Shown piece by piece: positions 22,128 through 32,887 of a stretch of DNA of 64,000 nucleotides. Origin of the DNA: Catenaria anguillulae PL171 (lineage: Eukaryota; Blastocladiomycota; Blastocladiomycetes; Blastocladiales; Catenariaceae); NCBI GenBank assembly GCA_002102555.1, contig MCFL01000081.1:41070-105069 (forward strand), given 5' to 3'. The notes under the pieces are model-generated. The model was not told the DNA's origin and did no database searches. It saw only the letters and a program-made list of their open reading frames with translations. Both the position numbers and the translations under genes were made by a program. The first letter of the stretch is position 1; each line of letters begins with the position of its first letter.

Positions 22128-22435
22128 CCCAGACCCAATCACATCTGGTTGTGCAACACAATCGCGACCCAGAATGCAGGGCGAGCCGAGCTTACATAAG
22201 TCTACAACCAATTTGAAAGTATTTCGCAGACTTATTGGCACATCATATCCAAGTTTGGGCCGTTTTTATCGAGTGGAGAGGAGTATACGTTTGGAAATAG
22301 TCCATGAGGTGCGCCAGTTCAATGTTCCTAGACGAGACCTAATCACATCTGTGACAATCGCGAAGTATAATAATGTGGAGCGAGCCCGAGCTTGTGCAAG
22401 TCTACAACCAATTTGAAAGCCGCAGACTTACCTGG
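22117..22435 (+). repeat. Diverged pair of about 199-bp repeats
   Basis: AGTTCAATGTTCC recurs at 22117 and 22316. Each is followed by an AATCACATCTG block and later by AAGTCTACAACCAATTTG (near 22198 and 22398). This is a second repeat family placed directly after the 194-bp array. Confidence 0.65.
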
Positions 22436-22539
22436 CCGAAAGCCGCGACGCCTTTCACTTTGTTGACGCTTCTCTGAGGCCTGAGGGACAGCGCATATGC
22501 ACTTTCCTGTGCTTCAGCACCAGGTAGGCCATATTTAAA

Positions 22540-22700
22540 GCGATTTCGACCACTTGCCGACATGCCGATGACATACCAATTGTATGAAAAGATTCGCAGC
22601 AATTGGTTTGCCCGTGAATAGCTTGTCGAAAGGTGAGTGCCGTCCGTGTGTCGCAGCCAATCGCACATTACAGAATGTGTCAGAGGGTTTTCATTTTATG
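22540..22700 (+). repeat. Diverged fourth copy of the 194-bp repeat
   Basis: Begins GCGATTTCGACCACTTGC like the tandem copies and tracks them through the CAGCAATTGGTTT and TTGTCGAAA blocks with about 10-15 percent change before losing similarity. It is separated from the array by the 199-bp repeat pair. Confidence 0.65.
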
Positions 22701-23120
22701 CGAGTCTGCCGACATGCACTGACATTGTGAGCCATTCAGTTGTATGTGCCAAGTTTTCGAGTGATTTGCGGTGTTGTCAGCGGCATTTGCGCATGGTAAC
22801 ATCTGGCTTGCTCAATAGGTTATCGGGTACATCATGGTCAGTGTACATAATGGTGGAGAGTGAGACTGAACGATCTTCCATCGCCACCAGAGAAAAAAAA
22901 AACACTGCCTTGACAGCAAGTTGCTTGTTTTCTGTTGCCTGACACCTTTCAAAAAAAACCATGTGACATTGCCCGGCTAACCAAAACAATAACGGTCAGG
23001 TTCGATACACTGATGTTCTGTATTGATTGCAGATGCGAACCGACTGAGCTAAATGAACATGACGTCCTGAGACAGAATCTCCATTCATGTTGCCAGCAAT
23101 CCAGCTCGAGTTCTAAACGC

Positions 23121-24867
23121 ATGACAGGTTCAATTGACTGGGGCACAGTTGAAAGCAACAGCTTGTTTCATTCTCCCCTGGCGAATATCATGCTATCAAA
23201 GATCACAGACACCCCTGACAGAATGACCACTTCTTTGACCATCGAAGGCCTGCCCGCCTCGCCCAGCACCATGTCGGCCAAGACTACTACCACCGATGGC
23301 CCGCCCGCCTCGCCCAGCACCATGTCGGCCAAGACCACTACCACCGATGGCCCGCCCGCCTCGCCTGGCGCCATGTCGGCTGGCCTTGATCAAGTCCCTT
23401 CCAGGTACAAGGTCCATTTGCCCATTGCGCTGGACGAGGTGACACCCGAAATTGTGGCCAAGTACGTGGCTTTCAACTTCTGTATCAATCTGCAAACGAC
23501 TGGTTGTACTCATGCTGCTCTTTTGTGTAGATGCGTAGTCGGCCTGTACAAGCAGCTCGCTTCGACAGCCAAGATCGGTAAGGACAATGCCGCAATCGAA
23601 ACCATTGTGCAGTCCTTGTCCTTACTTGCTGACAAGGACGAGGGCGAGGACGAGGGCAAGGGCGAGGGCAAGGACAAGGGCGAGGACCTGCACACACCAG
23701 ATATCGTGTTTGTGGGCGAGCGCCAAGTTGCTGGCGCTGTCAAGCAGGACCCTCAAGAGTCCAAGAAGCGGTCTATTGGCGATGTCGACGGAGAGGAGGA
23801 TGTCGCGTCTGAGGCCATGGTGGCGCCGGTGCCCAAGCGGCGGCGTAAGGCTATCGTTGCCGGTGATGGGGTGGTTGACAGTGGTGACTCCATTGCGAGC
23901 AAGGTATGTATATTTAGCTTGTTTATCACTTGCCTCGGCCTCCGTGTCAGCCGCTGCCATATCTCATTGAGCCTGCTTCACCGCTTCACGGGCTGTCGAT
24001 CGTCATGGCCGATCGCGTGCTGATCCACCACGTCACCGAGGCAAAGTCTTCGGCTGCCGAAGACTTCATGCTAACGGACTTTTTTTCTTCTTCTTTTTGC
24101 AGATGATCCTGGGGAACAGGATCTCCGAGTACGTCGCTTGGGCCAAGGAGGGGCACAAACGTATGAAGGCAAGCAATGGTGTTACGGTCTGGGAGCAGTT
24201 GAAGGGGGTGTTGAATGCAGGCATTGGCCGGCAAAGTGGGTGGAAGGCTGCTGAGTCGGCACAAGGAACAGCGGCTGTTTTGTCTGCCATGGGTGCCTTG
24301 ACCGACTTCTTGTGGATGCTGTCCGAAGTATCCAATCGCGTTGCTCCCGAGGGTGAGGTGGATGTGTTGACCAGCAAGCCGAATCACACTGTGCCGGCAA
24401 GCTTGGTCGTTGCCACAATGGTGGCAAGCTCCTTTGACCTTGAGCTAACAAATGCACAGAAACAACATCAGGTCAAGGTCAACATTCCCCGCAAAGTCAA
24501 ACTTTCAGCTTTGAAGGCCGTGCCAGAACGCCAAAAGGCAAACTATGTGTCGTACTGCCGGTGCCTCATGCACTTGTACATGGTCTTTGGCCCTGTGTTG
24601 TTTTGTGTGCTTGCTGCCCGCCCAGACTCTGGCCGTTCGGGATTTCAGGGCAAGATCACTGAAATCCATGAGACATTGTGCCACTTGTCCAAGGAGGAGA
24701 TTAAGGCAATCCGTGCACAATTGTCGTCAGCAGTACCAGAAGATGAGCTGAAGGAGCTTGGCTTTGGCGGTGTGTCTTTGGAAGGAAAGAAAGTGATGCA
24801 GCTTGTTGCAGAGTCGCTAGACAAGCATTCCCTTGTGAAGTGCCCGGATGTGCCTGCCTGGTGGTGA
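23121..24867 (+). CDS. Second gene of the hAT element, unknown function
   Basis: Exons 23121-23461, 23531-23903 and 24103-24867 (introns 69 and 199 nt) give about 492 residues, or 458 from the ATG at 23223. The N-terminal part has a threefold 17-residue repeat around PPASPSTMSAKTTTTDG. A central charged stretch (KDEGEDEGKGEGKDKGED) is followed by a bipartite basic segment (KKR, then PKRRRK) that looks like a nuclear localisation signal. The C-terminal 255 residues are mostly helical (SEYVAWAKEGHKRMK, then VSYCRCLMHLYMVFG). I recognise no family. It is transcribed divergently from the transposase, lies between the element's repeats, and shares the intronic palindrome with it. It is therefore probably an element-encoded partner, but not proven. 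Confidence 0.65.
23240..23390 (+). repeat. 51-bp coding minisatellite
   Basis: Three units encode PASPSTMSAKTTTTDGP-like segments, the last diverged (PASPGAMSAG). It lies within exon 1 of the element's second gene and keeps the reading frame. Confidence 0.75.
24043..24067. repeat. Intronic palindrome copy 3
   Basis: Arms AAGTCTTCGGC and GCCGAAGACTT around a single central T, inside the 199-nt intron of the element's second gene. It matches the two palindromes in the transposase intron in both arms. Confidence 0.75.
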
Positions 24868-24959
24868 GAATCTTGTAGTGTATTTTGTCTAATGTATCCA
24901 TGTTTTCTATAGTAAAGGCATTTTCCAGTAACAGCATCATTCATTTCTGTCAATGGTGG

Positions 24960-25215
24960 CCAACAGTATCCTCAATCCACAGGCCAATAGCAGTATTTTG
25001 CATCAGAACTGACCAGTATTGGTACATGTCTGTCCACGCAGCCCATACCAATCAGTATCTGTATATCCTCACCACACTGACAGGTAGTATCAGTGATTCT
25101 TGGAATCATGAGCCAGTACCAGTATTGCCCTGACTCTTGCAAAAATACCGCGTTTGCATGGGGCAAGTATTGGTAAAACATATTGAGTCCAGCAACCTGT
25201 ACAAGTATCATCAGA
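24960..25215 (+). repeat. Right subterminal repeats (CAGTATTGG type)
   Basis: Several copies of CAGTATTGG, CAGTATC and ATACCAATCAGTATC occur in 250 bp between the second gene of the hAT element and the Mutator-like gene. They match the left subterminal zone at 17.9-18.1 kb. Confidence 0.6.
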
Positions 25216-25223
25216 AGAGGAAA

Positions 25224-28200
25224 ATGATAGTACATGTACCTAAATGCGTCACGTCATGTGGCAAGTCTACATCAACCGCATATGCAAGCGCTCATGCCCA
25301 CTGGCCACAACTCCCGTTCTTCAGCAACCCGTTTGCATCAAGCTCATTTTCACATCCTGTCCCTACATATCCACTCTTGTCTACTGCTCCCTTGGCCCTT
25401 CCGGCATTTGCGCATGTTCATCCATCCATGGCTATATTTGCAGCAACATTCCAACAGTTTGCCGCCCAGCAGCATAATCAGCACCCCCTTCCAGAAGCCG
25501 CCATCACGTCCTTGTATCGGACAGTACAGCGCCGTGGTCACAATCGCAATGCAGACACTACCCAGACTCGGTTGCTACGTGGTGCCGAAAAGGCTCTGAA
25601 CCCCGTCGAAATGCCCCTTGACCAAGTCAAAACGCACTTTTGGAGCCTGCCCAACGACTACAAGCTCACCAAGGTTGATTACCCTGAGGACGTTTCCGTC
25701 TATGCGCTTGGACCGATCCCATCATCAGACGTTCGTGTCTGTGCGCCCACCATTGTCCCCAAGTTTGATGTCGCTTTGTTTGATGATGACACCATCCTCT
25801 ACGAAGCACGGTTCGACTGTGTGGGATACGCAACTTGCCCAATGCCACCTGCAAAACGCCAAAAGCTTGTCGAGTTTCACCAACGACCAGCTGGATCTCG
25901 CGGTCGTCAGGACAAGGTGGTGGGAAAGCTGTGCAGTGTTCATGTTCGGGTATGCTCTGCTTGTTGAGAAACTGCTCTTGCCTTCTGTATCTCATTATTC
26001 CTGCTCCATGCTCACTTTCCTTCTCAGGTCATCGTCACCGCCAAATCTTTTCGTCATGGGCGAGCTCACGTATTGCAATTCGGATCGCACGCAGGCGTCC
26101 CGAATGATGAGCTGCGCATTGCTCCCGTCATTTTGGAGCATATGAAACGAGTGAAGAACCAGATCGGCCAGCGCTGCCAAGCATTTGTCCGTTGTACGTG
26201 TTCGCCTTTTGTTCACTGATTGGTTTTGTCTCACACTTGGTACTTGGTGTGTGCTCCATCAGCCATTCTATCCCTTTGCACCACATATGCCATTCCCTCC
26301 CAACGCCAGCCCACAAAGAGCCAATTGGAGGCGTCGTACTACAAGGCCAGGGCCAAGAAGTTTCCGCTCATCTCACGTGCCATCGCAGAAATCGTTCATC
26401 GACGGCCAGATTACTTTTTACTCTATCAACCAACGCCCATCATCCTTGTCATTGCCAACTCGGAAACCATTGGATGGTGGTTGAGTTTCCACTTCAAACA
26501 TGCGACTGGGATGGATTCTTGTTTCCGCCACAAGTCTGCTGGCCGCATCCCCTTCACTCTTCTCACAACATTCAATGAAAAAGGGTACCTACCTTACTGA
26601 TCGACTGTGCCATCCCAATGAACTAACCCATTTGATATCTACAAATGCAGGCGTGGACTGCCTGTTGCAGCCATGATATCCCAAGACATTCAAGCCTCAA
26701 CACTTGTGCATTTCCTTGAAGTATTCCACTCAGCTGCTCGCGACCTTATAGTACGCATTTGCAATGAGGGTGAGAGTGGCCCACAGGTACTGCATCCAGC
26801 GCAACTGCAAGCACAGGTATGCATCCACGTGACACTTCAACTTACTTTTCCCTCACTACGTTTTCTTACTTTGGTGACTTTGTTAATAGCTTGTCACGCT
26901 TGGGCAAACTGTGAAGTCCAACCTTCGCCAACCAACTCTTGACTGGGCAGACGTGTCTCCACATCTTTGTGACTGTACGATCAGCCTTGCAGCCCACACG
27001 TCAAGTACACACACATGGCCATTGTGAGCACTGACTGCGTTTGTACATCTAGATTTTGGCAACAGTCCACTTCAACCCATCATCTTTACCATCGACAAGT
27101 GCTCTGCTGAGCGCAATGCAATCCTGGAAGGTTCATACACTCTTTCCCAATCTTATGCTACGCTCTGGCTGATTTTCATGTCACGATCATACAGTATTTG
27201 GACCAAGTCAGCGTATCAAGGTGTGCGAGTTCCACGTTTTCCAAGCCATCGAGCGCTGGGTTGGGCAATCGTCTTCAGAAAGTCTCCAGTCACAGTTCCG
27301 TCCGTCGCGCGCATTGCGAAAGCGCCTCATTCAACTTTTCAAGCCCGTGCTCGGATCCACCAGTGCGACTGATTTTGCACGGCGCCGCCATACTTTTTAT
27401 GAGGCGACTGCTACCATGTGCCCGTCCTTGGAAGCATTTTCCGCGGTGTTTGATTACTTTGAGACATACTGGTTTTGTCCTGGCTGGCTGCGTATGCATC
27501 ATTCTGGTCTCTCCTAACGTGCTGGCTGCTTGACTGACATGCCACAATCCATTTGTATTGACAGCATACATCCTTGACTGCTGCATGCCACCAGGCGAAA
27601 CTCGTGACTCATTTGGCACCAACAACATCACTGAATCGATGTTCAAGGTCTTCGATAATGTCGTGCTCGGGTGCGTTTTCCTTTGTCTGTTTGCAATCAT
27701 GGATCTGTTCCCACCATATCTTTCTCATTCTTTTGTTATGCCGCGCTAGAAACACGTGCAACCGTCGCTTGGACCTGCTTGTGGTGTCAATTATCGATGC
27801 CATGCTTCCATATTATCGGGATCTTGTCATGACGGCTCAACAAGACCCCCGCGTGTCGCATGATTTCCGCCAAATCCTCGCTGATGGCTATCTCATTTTC
27901 GACCGCGACCTTGTCACTCCACTCGCCACCGAACCCGCTTCATTCTCTGTCGGCAACTTGCACTCGAGCCAAGCCAATGCACAAGCAGTTCCCGACATCC
28001 CAAATTGCACTTGCCCGTCATTTATCAAGAATGGGCGCATGTGCCCACACCTTGTGGCTGCGTCGCTGTATGCACACAATGGTGGCCCGGCTGTGGTTAT
28101 CAACATGAAAGCCAAGCCCACTTGTACCCCAAGCACAATTCCATCAAAGCCTGGCTCCTTGCCTGCGCATTTGGCTCTGCCAAAGAACCTGCCACCGCCG

Positions 28201-30067
28201 CGCACGTCTGTCACCAATTTCTTGGATTCCTTTGCAAGATTGGACCCCCTGTCTGCAGAAGACTTTGAGTCATTTGTGCTTGCAGCAGGCAATGACAACG
28301 CAGACAATAGCGAGGCAGCGTTAGGCGATGATGATTTGGATGAGTCGGACGGTGAGCAGTATGCAGCTTTGGGTGGTGGTGAGCAGGCGGAGGAGGAGGA
28401 GAGTGATGTTGATGGCAGTCAAGCGGACGTTGAGTTGTTTCTGGATCTTGAGGCCAAAACAAGGGGCCGCCCACGCAAGACAAGTGCGCTACAACCCCAT
28501 CGGAGCAATAGGCAACTGGCCATAAAGCTTCCAGCGGGAAAGGCTGTGTCACGCATTACGAAAAGCCGATCAACAGCCATTGGAAAGGTGCGCATTTGCC
28601 CATTGCAGCAGCATGTGTCTTCCCAACTCATTCTTTATGTCTTTGCATGAGCACAGGGTGTAACTCAAGATGATCGAGACACTGCCACAGACCTAGTCAA
28701 CAAAGAGATTGAAAAGCTCAATCATGTCCACCTAGATCCATCCGTCGCCACGCAATGGACATCCGTTCGAGGCCCACCGAATGGAGGCAAAAAGGTCTTC
28801 TTGCCTAACCGCATCGAGTACGAATACTTTTACGCATGCGCTTTTGATTCTTGCTTCACGCCACTTGTGCATGCAATTATCGACAACAACATTCTCGGCT
28901 TGCTTGCCGCCGAATTGAATCAAGGCGGTAACACGGTAGGCGGATCATTTGGGCGGATTTTGGCACTGTTCTTGGAAGGACGGTGGGATGACATGCGTTT
29001 CATATGGGCCCGGGATTTCCTCTTCCAGGTCTACTTTACGCCATCCAGTGTAGCAGAATCAGTACGTGCAGTGCAATTCATTCACCCTTCAGCGTTTCGG
29101 TTGACCAACAGCGCACATTTATGTAGGTCGATGATGACGATTTGTACCAGCTCTCGGATGAGGTACACGCTTCCATCCATTGAAATGGGTCTCTTTCATT
29201 GCTGATGGTGTGCGTTTACTTCCAATATGTAGTCCGCGTTTGACAAATGGCTCGCGAATCCCACAAGCATCCGTGTGAAATGGGAACTTGACCTCCGTGA
29301 TGCTTTCTCAATTCCCTTCTCTGGCGTCGACGAGTTCCTGATTGGTCGCAAGTCTCGGCCATTGTTCCAACTCACCAAGACCTTTTCGCGGCCTGATTGC
29401 CCTGCAGGATGTCGGCCAAGACAACCCAATCAGTTTCAATGCTCCGCACCTTTCCGCTCGTTCCCCGCACTGGGAATTTGAGCTGACGACGTTCTTCAGC
29501 ACATGTGGTGGCACTTGCCAGATCTTCCGAGATCCAGCAGTTGCAAAAGACTCTCAGAGTCTCCACCATCTGGGGCAAAGGTATGCATTGCTGCTTGTTG
29601 TTATCAATACTGTGCTAACATAGTTATGTCACAGCTACTTCGTGTGCTCAGAGCCACGTCCTTGGACGGCAACCTTTGGCCCTCTACCTTATTTCTTTCA
29701 GTATGACGTTACCCAGCATGCCGTACCAGTTTCCCGTATTCCCGAGGTTTTCGAAACTGAGGTGTACGTGTCCATTTCTGTTTTTTTTTTTCCATATGTG
29801 CGATCTATCTCACTCGCATCTCGGATCAATCATATCAGAGCGACATTGACACTGTGTTGGGTGGTTTGGGCGAATGTACAAGTTGGCCAAGGTGGTCATT
29901 TTTGCGCTGGCGTCAAGTTCGGTTCCGACTGGTACTTGTATGACGACCTTGGCAACCACAATCCAGCTCGCAAGCATCCGCATCAGTCGGGCAAACTGAC
30001 AGCTCCACCAAGGTTCAAAGCTGCTCTTCTTGGTTTTGCGGTGGCATCAAAGCTGGACCGTGAATGA
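25224..30067 (+). CDS. Mutator-like (MULE) transposase with SWIM finger and C-terminal cysteine-protease-like domain
   Basis: Fourteen exons, with first bases at 25224, 26028, 26263, 26651, 26890, 27053, 27195, 27565, 27750, 28657, 29127, 29233, 29635 and 29839; phases agree at all joins except inside the twelfth. The middle is a MULE DDE domain: GMDSCFRHKSAGRIPFTLL, GLPVAAMISQD, FTIDKCSAERNAI and VCEFHVFQAIERW. A SWIM zinc finger follows (CTCPSFIKNGRMCPHLVA), then an acidic linker. The C-terminal 400 residues resemble a USP/C19-type papain-like fold, with a Cys box (FDSCFTPLVHAIIDN) and a His-Asp box (GQGGHFCAGV, then WYLYDDL). Exon 12 (29233-29580) changes frame between 29326 and 29431; an 82-nt intron at 29326-29407 would restore phase (about 1282 residues), but its donor is atypical, so an indel is possible. 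The start may instead be the ATG at 25428. Confidence 0.75.
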
Positions 30068-30848
30068 ATGTGACGGCCGAGCATTAGTATAATATTTTAG
30101 TCTTAGTATGATATTTTATTCTCTATCATTTTTATTTCTTTTAGCGCCAATGAGTGTACGTTTGCATGACCACGTCTGGCAAGTCCGAATGTCTCACATG
30201 CGTGCGCACAAATGATCAACGGGCATCCTTCCAACGCGTCTGCCGATCATCACGTGACAGATTCACGGACTTGCTAAGTTGTATCACTGGACATGCCGAT
30301 GCGGGTAAGCGCACTCGTCGAATGCGGTCCCTCGTTCTGCCCCGTTTGGTTCAAAGACCATGGGCTCGCCATTACCAATCATGAATGATTTGGTCAACTC
30401 TCGAGCCAAATAATATTCAGTGTCATCAGCAACACGGTTTCCTCACAAGCATAATGGGACACACTGATGTGATTATGTCAGGCTGTCAGACTTGATACGT
30501 ATGATTGAGCAGACGGTCATCAACTGTACACACAGATGGCTCTTTCGACACCATGTATGGCCAGGCTTCATGACTGGACCCGCCTAAAAAGTTCCCCGAG
30601 CTTCCATTTTCGCTGGTGCAGCACGTGCCTGGGATCTGGCGCTGAACGGCCGAAGGCATGGGCCGTCGATCCATCCTGTCAAGACCAGCCATTTCAAAAC
30701 AAATAAAAAAAATTCTGTACTCCGCGGTTCATTCTTTACATGTACATGTACCAGGGCCATGTCACTCGCACCCTCATGCACATGCTACTGATCTGAAGCC
30801 GACACATACACGCCCGCCCGCCCGCCAACCAACATCACCGTCACCATC
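30068..30848. other. Intergenic region between the MULE gene and FRS2
   Basis: AT-rich sequence just after the MULE stop is followed by spacer without a supported gene. TGGCAAGTCC at 30177 resembles the end motif of the hAT element. The last part must contain the FRS2 promoter; its ATG follows a CACC-rich leader. Confidence 0.45.
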
Positions 30849-32558
30849 ATGCCGTCTCCCGCCTCCACCTTCTCTGTCGAGGACCTCTCGCTGCACGTCC
30901 TGTCGGTGCTCAACGCCAGCCCGACGTCGACGCTCGAGTCCACCGCGACGCTGACCTACCCCGGCACTTCCACTGTGATCGACTCTGCCGCCCTGCACGG
31001 CATCCTGCTGTCGCTCGAGTCCAAGGAAATGGTTTCCTTCACGGCCGTCGAGCACGACCGCTGGACCTTGACGCCCGAGGGCGCCGAAATTGCCGCCTCT
31101 GGATCGCACGAGGCCAAGGTGTTTGCCGCTGTGCCTGCCGGTGACGAGGGCATTTCCATTGCCGACCTGAGCGCCAAGGTTGGCGACGCCGTGGCAAAGA
31201 TTGGACAGGGCAAGGCTTTTAAAAACAAGTGGATTGGCAAGGCAAAGACCGGAAATTTGGTCAGGTTGGTCAAGAGCATTCAGGACGTCACCCAGGACGA
31301 CTTGAAGGTGGTGCAGGCAACCGCCAGCCATTCGGACCCCAAGGTGCTTGTTGAGCTCAAGAAGCGCAAGCTGTGCGACAAGGAGTACGTACACTGATGT
31401 TTCTACGAAAAAAGGAATGCGTGCATTTGGGCTCGTGGCTGACCCATGTCTCTCCTGTTCACAATCGACCAGGAAGGTGACCCACTATAAGCTCGCCAAG
31501 GGCCCAAAGTTTGCCACGACGCTCGTCAAGCAAGCAACTGATTTGACGGTCGACATGCTCTTGTCGGGTGCCTGGAAGAACCTCGACTTCAAAAAGTACA
31601 ACTTTGATGCGCTCGGCCAAGAGCCCGAGGGCGGTCACTTGCACCCGCTCATGAAGGTCCGCGAAGAGTTCAGGCAAATCTTCTTTGAGATGGGGTCCGT
31701 TGCTTTCACATGGATTGTATTGCTTGCGCGTACAGTTTATCTGACACTGGATGTGCATGTATTCACAGTTTCGAGGAAATGCCCACCAACCGCTACGTCG
31801 AGTCGTCGTTCTGGAACTTTGATGCCCTCTTCCAACCGCAACAGCACCCTGCCCGCGACATGCACGACACCTTCTTCCTGTCGTCGCCCGCGACTGCGGA
31901 CCGGTACCCAAAGGCGGTCATGGAGCAAGTCAAACAAGTTCACTCGCACGGCGGATACGGCTCGATCGGCTACGGATACGACTGGAAGGAAGCCGAGGCC
32001 GAAAAGCTGCTGCTGCGCACGCACACGACTGCCGTGTCTTCCAACATGCTCTACAAGCTCGCCACGCAACCTGGCGGGTTCACCCCCGCAAAGTACTTTT
32101 CTATTGACCGCGTGTTCCGCAACGAGACCGTGGACGCAACGCACTTGGCCGAGTTCCATCAGGTCGAGGGCGTGATTGCCGACCGCGGGTTGACGCTCGG
32201 CGACTTGATTGGATTCATCAATGTGTTCTGCCAAAAGATGGGCGTCACAAACATTCGCTTCAAGCCCGCGTACAACCCGTACACCGAGCCCAGTTTGGAG
32301 ATCTTCTCGTACCATCAAGGCCTGGGTAAGTGGGTCGAGATTGGTAACTCGGGCATGTTCCGCCCAGAGATGTTGGGTCCCTTGGGCTTGCCCGAGGACG
32401 TGCGTGTGATTGCCTGGGGGTTGAGTTTGGAGCGGCCCACCATGATCAAGTACGGCATTGACAACATTCGCGAGTTGTTGGGCCACAAGTGCGATTTGGA
32501 GATGATTCAGAACAACCCGATTTGCCGGTTGGACAAGAAGATGGGCCGCGAGAACTAA
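30849..32558 (+). CDS. FRS2: Cytosolic phenylalanine-tRNA ligase, alpha (catalytic) subunit
   Basis: Exons 30849-31384, 31473-31694 and 31769-32558 give exactly 515 residues, the usual length. The enzyme charges tRNA-Phe with phenylalanine as an alpha2-beta2 tetramer in the cytosol. The N-terminal 200 residues form the winged-helix tRNA-binding region. The class II catalytic core follows, with [19 protein letters not shown] (motif 1 region), [17 protein letters not shown] (motif 2) and [19 protein letters not shown] (motif 3). The introns are 88 and 74 nt. The gene is intact. The P-like transposon is inserted 329 bp downstream of its stop codon, so the 3' UTR or terminator may be affected. 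A long open frame on the opposite strand is a shadow of the biased codon use. Confidence 0.96.
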
Positions 32559-32880
32559 ATCATCTCCCCCCGCCCCAGTAAGTGTTGGCGTGGCCCGATT
32601 TGGGTTGGTGGTTAGACTCTGGTTGGTCCTCGGGTCGTATAGTCTCCCTTTTGTTGTATTTGTTTGTCTTGATTTGCATCCAATATGTTTCCTGCTTGCG
32701 TACTTATTCTTTTCGCTTGTCACCGCCGGGCAATTCATCGGCTTGAGACACGCACAGAATCTCTGGTTCCAATTGAAGCACTCGACGACTATGTAAATGA
32801 AGGACGAGACCTGTAACGACCAGAGTCGTAAACGCTCGCTCGGAGATGATTGGTGTACAAGTCCATTGGGCATTCGCAGG

Positions 32881-32887
32881 CAGATAC
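32881..32887 (+). repeat. Target-site duplication, left copy
   Basis: CAGATAC directly precedes the left terminal inverted repeat and is repeated directly after the right one (38693-38699). Confidence 0.75.

Larger units (their letters stand above)
17858..25270. mobile_element. Large hAT-type DNA transposon with two divergent genes (ends tentative)
   Basis: The left end is placed where the retroelement ORF is cut (17858). The 13-mer GTAGACTTGCCAC at 17858-17870 recurs inverted at 25258-25270. Inside each end lies a zone rich in ATACTG/ATTGGTAT motifs. Between them are a hAT transposase (minus), a 1.2-kb centre with 194-bp tandem repeats, and a second gene (plus). No 8-bp target duplication is visible, and related GGCAAGTC motifs also occur at 13628 and 30177, so the exact ends are uncertain. 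Confidence 0.5.

Noticed and set aside
17858-25270. 8-bp target duplication for the hAT element
   Set aside because: Flanks next to the 13-bp inverted match do not agree, so the ends remain provisional.
25271-25430. Continuation of the Ty3 reverse transcriptase to the right of the hAT element
   Set aside because: Frames here show no RT motifs; the retroelement is truncated rather than simply split.
31737-32873. 378-codon open frame on the minus strand
   Set aside because: Antisense shadow of the FRS2 third exon and 3' flank.
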